From Actinocatenispora comari (GTDB taxonomy: Bacteria; Actinomycetota; Actinomycetes; Mycobacteriales; Micromonosporaceae): a stretch of 64,000 nt of DNA. The stretch lies in NCBI RefSeq assembly GCF_017312725.1, contig NZ_BOPO01000091.1, positions 1 to 64,000 on the forward strand, written 5' to 3'. The position numbers were made by a program, and so were the translations under genes. The notes under the pieces were generated by a model. The model was not told where the DNA came from and ran no database searches. It worked only from the letters and a program-made list of their open reading frames with translations. Below are positions 1 through 9,000 of the stretch, in pieces (position 1 is the first letter of the stretch; every line of letters starts with the position of its first letter).

Positions 1-3000
1 CCGTCTCGCCGGACACCGACGACATCGAGATGTCCGAAGCACCACCGGCCGCGCCGCCAGCGCCGAACCCGCAGCCGCAGGCCCCGCAGAACGCCACACC
101 GCCCGACCGGGAGCCCGTACCCGCACCTGCCGAGCAGGATCCGCCCAGCCAGCGGCCCGAGCCGGCGCCGGCGGCTCGGCAGAGTCCGGCGCCGCCCGCC
201 AACCAACCCGAACCGGCGTCGGCACCGGGGCCCGGGCAGCCGGCTCCACGGCAGGCTGTACCGGTGGCTCCGGCACCTGCCAACCAACCCCCGCCGGCGT
301 CGGCACCGGGGCATCCACAGCCGGTCGTGCCGATGGCACCGCCGCCGCCGACCGCGCCGCCCAGCACGCACGGCGCGCGGTTCGTCGAGCTGTCCACCCG
401 GGCGGCCGACCCGTCACTCACCCCGGATCAGGGTGCCGTTCTGCAACAGCAGCGGGCCGGCGCCTTCGGCGACCTGCTCGACCACGTCTCCGCGTCGCCG
501 CGGCCGGACCTGCCCCCGGTCGTGTCGAACAACCCGGTCGGCGGCGTCGACCACACCGGTGATCTCGCCATCGTCCGCGACGCGCTGGTCCCCGAGCTGG
601 CCCAGATCAACCCGGTCAAGCTGGGTTCCCAGGACACCAACTGTCACCTGGCCGTCCAGCACACCGACCGGTTGCTGGACGGGCAGCCCGCACAGCCGAC
701 CCCGAAGTCCGCCCCCATGCCCGTGTCCGGCCTCGAACAGGCGATGGGCGGCACGTTCGGCCCGCCGATCGACAACCTGATGGACACGATCGCCACGCTG
801 AGCACGTTGCCGCCCGGCTCACGCGGGATCATCGGCTGGTCCTTCCCGCCCAAGCCGAACGGTGATCCGCGCGTCGGTCATTTGGTCAACGTCGTACGGC
901 TGCCCAGCGGGCACCTGATCTTCATCGACGGGCAGGCCGGTGACATCGCCACGCTGCCGGATCCGGCCGAGAACCCCCGCTTCCACGTCATGCCGACCCA
1001 CGTCGCCCCGTCGACCCAGCCGGCACCGCACACCGGCCCGGCCGCGACGCCGACCGCGAACACCAGTACCACGCCGAACCCCAGCCCGGCATCCAACACC
1101 ACCGCGCCGAACCCGCGCGCGGCACCCGACGCCGGCAACACCCCGAGCGCGCGTCCGACACCCAGTGACCACCCGACGGCGAGCCCGAGTTCGGCGCCCA
1201 ACACCAGCAGCACGCCGAGCCCGAGTTTGGCGCGCGACACCAGCAACACGCCGAACGTGAGCTCGACGCCCAACACCAACAACACACCGAGCCCGAGTTC
1301 GACGCCGGACGTCAACGCGGCGAACCCGGCGGCGGGACCGGTCGCCGACCCACCGGCGAACCCGGCTCCGAACACCGACGGCACACCGGATGCATCGTCG
1401 CCGCTCGGCGACGGTACCCAAGACACGACCGGGCACTCGTCGGTTCCGACGTTCGGTTCGCAGCCCGGGCACGACACGCCGACCGACCCGAGCTCCGACA
1501 CCCAGTCCCACTCCGACCCCGACTCGGAGTACGAGTCCGACGAGGGCGACCCGCCGGCGGATCTCCTGGTCGAAGCGTCGCCCGAGGACTCCGATACCGA
1601 GTCGGACGACGGCAACCCACCGGCCGACCTGCTGATCGAGGCACCGAGTTCGCCGGATCGGCAGACGTCGCCGGAGCCGACGGATCCGGTACAGGACTTC
1701 ATCGACACCTACGTACCGGACCTGTCGAACTGGGCGACCGACGACACCGACGCGGCCGTCTACCTGTTCATGACGCAGAACGGCTACCTGTGGGCCGGCC
1801 CGCAGCACGCCGGCTCGCCGGAAGGTCGCGCGTTCATCGCCGAGCACTCCCAGGCCAACCTCGACGACATGCAGCGGCAGTTGGGGCCGCCCCAACCCTG
1901 GCACGACACCGTACGGCGCAAGGTCGAGGACGCGCTGGCGAACCGGGAGCTGCACCACTACACGACGCAGAACCGCGCCAACACCATGCTCGGCGCCGGC
2001 GAGATGAAGTCCCAGATCAAGCTGGCCCAGGACGATCCGGCGGCGGCGCACAACACCGGCGAGTTCGACGCCCAGGACCTGGCCAACCACGGGTTCGTCT
2101 TCTTTTTCGTCGAGGGCCGGAACATCCCCTTCCGCAACACCAGGTTCGCCGAAGGCGACACCAGCGGCCCGGCCCGCATCGCGCTGCCGATCGACCGGCT
2201 CACCGACAACGGCTGGATCATGCTCAACGACTTCTACGACCAGGAGTCGCCCACCCTGCGCGCCGACCGGGACGGGAACCTGCTGTCGTACAAGCGGGAA
2301 CGATGGTCGAACGGCGAGCCCTCGGCCTTCAACTCGCCCGAAGCCAAGATGGTCCAGTCCTCGCAGCAGATCGCGGACATCTGGAGCAACTACCCCGACG
2401 CCGACGACCACGCCGACCGGCTGGCGAACAACCTCTCCGCGTCGCTGAGCAACGGCAGCGACGCGCTGACCGACGACGACGTCGACCACATCACCCAGAT
2501 CATCCAGCTCAGCAAGAACATCAGGCAGACGTTCCGGGACGACGACGTCGACGACACCTACCAACGACACGTCGACGACCTGCAACGCCAGTCCGACCGG
2601 GCCAACCAGTTCGATCGGCAGGTACGACGCTTCGACCCGGGCCCCGACGGCTCCTACGACACCGGGTACATGCTCCACATCGACGGCGACGCGCGGCGGA
2701 TCGACGAGGCCTTCTACCACGACCAGATCTCCGACCACCCGGAGAACCTGCACAACAACATCCTGGCCGGACCGCACATCATCCCCGGCCTCGCCAGCCG
2801 CATCCTGCTCGACATCTCGCGCATCGAGGCCCGCGGTGGCAACCAGGAGCTCGTCGACCGGTTGAAGAACCTGTCCGGCGACCAGCTCGTCGACCGGCTG
2901 TTCAAGGACTTCACCCGGCCGCAGGCGATGCTTCCCTGGTCCGCACCCATCACCGCAGACAACGTCGTACACCCGCCACCGCCAGCGAACCAGCCGCCGG

Positions 3001-6000
3001 CCGCTACCACACCAGCGGGCCACCCGGGCACCGACCCGGCATCGGACAACGGATCCACCGAGACGACGCCGACGAACGAGCCGCCTGCGGACACCTCCCC
3101 CACGGGAACCGCGTCTCCGGGTGCCGCGGCGGCGAGCACGACTTCCCCGCACCAGGACGCGCCGACGCCGGCGGCACCGCCGCAGACCCCCGGCGGGCCG
3201 GCACCGGGGTCGTCGAGCGAGCAGAACCCCAGCGGTACCGCGGATCTCCTGTTCGGCTCGCCGTCGCCCCGGGCAGCCGCGCCGCCCGACGCCGGGCTGA
3301 CGTCCGGGTCCGACGGATCGGCGAGCACCGACGTCGCCTCGACGGCGATCGCGCCGGCCGAGCCGCGTTCGAGCGACCCGGCGCCCGCTTCCGACCGAGT
3401 CCCGCCCGCGCGGCCGGCGCACCCCGACAGCCGGCAGCAGGCCAGGAACCCGCAGCAGGACGCCGGTCACCCGGTCGGATCCACCACCGACGCACGGCGC
3501 AGCGATCAGCCGCTCGCCCCGACCGAGCAGCGGCAGACGCCGCGGATCGACGAGACCACCACCGGCACACGGCCCGTACCGCACGACGGCACGACCACCG
3601 TCGAACAGCCGGCACCACACCCCGACGAGTCCGCCACGACCGGCACGCAGCTCCCACCGCACGCCGACGCCACGCCGCAGCCCGTGCCGAACGACGAGAC
3701 CGGCAAGGTCGAGGCACGGCACGCATCACCCACCGAAACACCTCAGGCGCCACCCGCCACCACCACCGAGGCACGGCGCACGCCGCCCCTCGACACCACC
3801 GACGTGGCGACGCCGGCCTCTCCCCTCGACGCCGCAGCAACGCAGCACACGCCGCCCGCTGGCACCAGCAACCTGTCGCAGCCAACGCCGCCGGCCGACA
3901 CCAGCAACGTGGGGGCTCCGGTGTCACCGGCCGACACCGCGACCGTCGAGGCACCGCGCACGCCGTCCGCCGACCCGAGCAGCGAAGCGGCGCCAACCTC
4001 TCCCGTGGACACCCCCAAGGTCGCGACACCGCCCACGGCCCCCGCAGCCACCACCAGCGCCGAAACACCGCAGGCGCCCACCGGCACCGAGGTACGGCGG
4101 ACACCACCTGACGACACCAGCAGCGTGGCGGCTTCAGCGCAAGCCAACACCGCCAGGTCCGCGGCACAACACCCGCCACCCGCCGACACCAACAACCCGT
4201 CCCCACCGGCACCACCCGCCGGCACGGCGAACCTCGAGACCCGGCGCACACCGCCCGCCGGCCCCAGCAAGGCGGCAACGCCGGCATCCCCAGTCGACAC
4301 GGCGAACGTCGAGGCGCAGCACACGGCGCCCGGCGACACCACCGACGTGGAGACTCCGGCGTCACCCGCCGACACCGGGAACGTCGAGGCGCAGCACACC
4401 GCGCCAGCCGACACCACCGACGTGGAGATTCCGGCGTCACTCGCCGACGCCGCGAACGTCGAGGCGCAGCACACGACGCCCGCCGACACCACCGACGTGG
4501 AGGCTCCGGCGTCACCCGCCGACACCGCGAACGTCGAAGCGCAGCACACGACGCCGGTCGGCTCCACCGGCGCCGAAGCGCAGCAGACGTCACGGATCGA
4601 CGGGGCCAACACCGATGCGGCGGGAGACACGCGCGTCGAGACCGGCGGTACCGATGGGCAGCAGGAGGCGCGCGGCGCCGACGGGCAGCGGAGCGGTACG
4701 ACGGGCGACGGCGAACGGGCGCTGGCGCCGGCGGCGGCGCTGGACCGGGTGGTCAGCGACGGGGTGCCGGTGCTGTTGGGTGGCGAGCAGGTCGCGAGCG
4801 ATGCCCGGGCCAACGGGCTGCCCGCCGACGTCGCCGATCGGATCGGCCGACTGATCCGCGAACGGCCGCAGTTCCTTGCCGGCAGCGGCTATCCGGTCAC
4901 GATGATCGGCAACGACGGCAAGCGGTACGACCTCGTCGTGTCGCTCGTGCCGCCACGGACCTGGCGGGAGAGTACCGACAGCGCGGCCGGATCGAAGGAC
5001 GGCGCCACGGACGCGTCGTGGTCGGTGGGTACCAGCGACACGAACGGCACGACCGCGACGACGTCGGACCGTACCGAGGTGGCGGTGGCGCTGCCGCTGG
5101 ACGGGGCACACGGTGTCTTCGCCCGGCTGCGGCTACGGGCGGGACGCACCCGTGGGTTCACCGCCAGCCGGTCGTTCCAGGTGAAGAAGACCTCGTCGGT
5201 GGCGCAGAGCGGGCTGGAGCGCACCGCGACGGCGGACGCGCGGGTGCGGGTCGCCGCCACCGTGGACGGCCGGGGTGTCCGGTTCGAGACGACCGTCCCG
5301 GACGGGCTGCGGGTACGGCTGCCGGCCGAGGAGTCCTCCCCGCGACGGGTGCCGGCGCGGGTACGGTTGCGTCCGCGGGCCTGGCCGGCGATCACCGCGG
5401 TGGGCACCGACTGGAGCCGCGGCAGCACCGGAGAGCCGGCCAGCAACGCGCTGCAGCAGGCGATCGACGCGGTGCCGGACGAGTCGGCGCGGGTCGCGCT
5501 GCGCGAGTTCACGGCGCCGGACCGGATCGCCGCCCTGGCGCCCGACCTGCTGGCCGGCCCGGTGCAGGTGCCCGGTACCGGCTTCACCGTCTCGCTCAAG
5601 CCGACCGGTCGCGGACGCTACGTGCGCCACGACCGGTCCTCGGGTACCACGGTGGCGCACGAGTTGGCCGGCAAGGACGCGTCGACGAACAAGGTGGCGA
5701 GCACCCGGCTGGTGGGGGCCGGGATCGCGCTCGGGCCGAGCCTGACCGCCGGCGTGGCGCGGGTGCGTGCGGCGCTGGTCGGCGGTTTCACCCGGTCCGC
5801 CGAGCACGCCGTGACGGTGGGCGGCGACGCCGCGGTGACCGGCTCGCGGACCAGCACCTCCTCCGCGGTGTACCGGGTCCCGCTCGCGCTCACCCTGCAC
5901 GACACCGCGACAGGTCGCGACACCCGGGTACCCGGCCGTGGTTGGCTGCGGATGCCGCAGTCGACCGCGCGGGACCTCGCCGGCTGGCGCAGCGACTTCG

Positions 6001-9000
6001 CCCGCACCGGCGAGCAGCACGACGCATCGCGGCCCGCCGAACAGCGTGACCCGGCCCGGTCCGGCGAACAGCACCACACCGACCGGCCCACCGGGCGGCC
6101 CGACACCGACCGGCCCGGCGGGCAGCGCGATACCGACCGGACAGGCGGGCGGCGCGACACCGACCGGCCCGGCGGGCGGCGTGATGCCGATCGGCTCGGC
6201 GGGCGGCGTGATGCCGATCGGGTCGGTGGGCGGCCGCCGCTCGACAGTGCGGCCGGGGCCGTCGAACTCGCACCGGGTATGCAGGTCACCGGCGTCCAGG
6301 CCGACACACCGGGCGGCGGCGACCCGTTGCGGCGGTTCGCCGATCGGGTGGTCCGCGCCGTGGCGAGCCAGTACCCGGGGCTGGTCGCCGATCCGGACAC
6401 GAACGCCGGATCGGCGCTGGCGCAACGGAACCTGGACACGCTGCGGACCGCGCTGCAGGACACCGCGGTGCTGTCCCAGCTGGATCGGATCACCGCCGAC
6501 GGCCTGCCGATCAGGTTGATCCGGCCCGGCCTGGTGCGGCACTCGGCGGTGACGGTGACCCTCCGCGGCGACCTGACCGACCCGTACTTCCTGGGCACCG
6601 ACGCCGGAACTCGGTGGAAGGGCGGGAACTCGGCCGCGGTGAAGCTCGACGGCAGCAGTTCCCGGACCGACCAGGGCGAGCTCGGGCCGGAGCTGGCCGT
6701 GACCGCGGTGACCCCGGTCGGCCCGGAACGGCTCGGCGGCAACGCGTCGGTCAAGGTGGCGCGCGGCCGGACCGAACTCACCTCGTACGGGCTGAAGGCG
6801 ACTTCCGGGCACACCGGCAGCAGCGACCGGCCGGTACAGCAGTGGTCGGCGAACGTCTCGCTGCGGGCCGAGGCGACGGCCAACCATCAGGTCGCCCAGT
6901 GGCTGGTGGCCGCCCTGCCGGTGATCGGCGCGGCGTCGGTGCGCGGCGACCGGCTCGCGGTCCGCGGCACCCGCCGGTACCTCGGTGGCGTGCGGGGCCA
7001 GGCCCGGATGATCGCGCCGCTCGACGCCCCGGCGCCGGCGCCGAAGACCGGAGCGGCGGTCGCGCCGACTCCGATCGGCACCGCGGATCCGGTCCGGGCC
7101 CGCCTGCTCGACGGGAAGCTTCCGCTGCCCCGGCAGGGGAACGCGGCGAACGGCGTGTGGCTCTCCCAGCCGTACCGGGTGGAGCGGTTGGCCGGCGCCG
7201 ACCAGCTGTCCGGCAGCGCCGCCCGGGTCGTCGCCGCGGTCACCGGCTCGACCGTCGACCAGCATCCGGTCACCACGATGGATGCGGAGTTCACCCCGTC
7301 GCGGCTGGGTGGAGAGCTGGGGCGGCAACTCACCGGCGGTCGCGACGTCAGCGGCCTGCAGGCCAAGGGCGTGTTCACCGACCGGCTGCTGCGGGTGGTG
7401 GTGGAAAGCGAACTGGACCCCACCAGCCTGCGCGCGGTCGGTCCGGTCACGAACGCGCACTCCCTGGAGGTGTCCGCGGAGCAGGAGACGTCGTTCGGCG
7501 ACTCGGTCGCCACCACCACGGACGTCTCCGCGAGCGCCGGGATCACCGCGAGCGGAACCACTCCGGGCATCCCGGCGACCGGCAGCCTCCTGCCGGGTGC
7601 CTCGGTCGGCCGCGGCTCGTCGCACACGCTCGGCGGTTCCGGCACGGTGACCGCCAAGGCGTCCCGTACCCTCAGCGAGCCGACCATCGTGGTGCAGGGC
7701 ACCGTGACCCACCACGTGCATGCGGTCTCCGGCCGCACCGGCTGGCTGCCACGGCTGGGCGGCTGGGCGCGCCGGCTCGGCGGCCGGGAACGCAGCCGAC
7801 CGCGGTACGCCGGGGAGTCCGTCACCGTGCCCGACGGGGTACGGCTGCGGCTGCCGGTGCGGGTGGCCCGCGAGCTGGGCATCCTCGGCCCGGGCGCCGA
7901 CACCGCACCGGCCGGGCACACCGCCGCCACCGAGGCCACGCCACCGGCCGCGACACCACCAGCCGCGGCCACGCCACCGGCCGCGACGACGCCAGCCGCG
8001 GCCACGCCACCGGCCGCGACGCCGCCGGGCGCGACCACGCCGCCGGCTGGGACCATGGGGCCGGAGGGGACGGCGGTCTCCGACGCACGGACGGGGACGG
8101 CGGACGACAACTCGACCGCACGGTCCTGGCGGCCGGACACGACCGACGGTCGGCTCAGCGGCCCGTTCGTCGCCGGGCAGTTGCAGGGTGCCGCGCTGGT
8201 CGACTCGTTGATGGCGCAGGCGGCGCGGCGCCGCATCCCCGGGTTGCGCGACGCCGATGTCCGGGCGGACGTCAAGGCCAACCTGAGCCGCATCGCGGCC
8301 GCGCTGTCCGACACGGCAGCGGGCGGCCTCGGGCCCACGATGGCCCGGCACGGGCTGTCGTTGCGGGTGGACCAGGCCGGGTTCTGGCGGCTGCACGACG
8401 GTCGGGTCACCCTGTCCCTGGAACCGGCCGGTGAGCCGGAACTGGTGCGGTTGGCGCCCGGCGGGAAGCTGTCGGAGAAGCTGTCGGTCGACAGCAAGAG
8501 CGAGGATGCCCGCCAGCGGACCAGCACCGCCGGCGCCGGCATCGACACCAGTGTCACGGTCTCCTCCGGCGGCGGTACCCCGTCGACCTCCCTCGGTACC
8601 AGCGGGGTGCGCGGCAGCGCGGCGACGGCGAGCGGTGCCACCGAGTCGACGACGGGGCACCAGGAGCTGAGCCTGTCCACCCAGGAACCGGTGGCGCACT
8701 TCCGGCACGGCGTGCGGGTCAAGGCGGTCGTGCAGCTGTCCGACGGCACCTCGTTCACGGTCACCAGCCCGGTGACCCAGCTGTACGAGGACGTTCCGCT
8801 CAGTCTCGCCCGGCTCGCCGACCGCCCCGCGACCGGACCCACGACGACGGCGACGATCGACCCGGTCCGGTTCACGTCCGGCCCGGGCGCACCGATGCCG
8901 GCCGGCATCGTCCTGAGCGGGCACGCCTTCCCGCAGCGGGTGCACGACGTCGAACGGATCCGGGCAGGAGCCCAGCAGGCCGTCCGCAACGCGGGCCGGG

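Noticed and set aside
819-3722. Long minus-strand open frame (967 codons) opposite the giant gene
   Set aside because: Its residues are Arg/Val/Gly-rich shadow sequence of the GC-biased plus-strand gene, with no recognisable domain; the plus strand carries the Tox-PL motifs.
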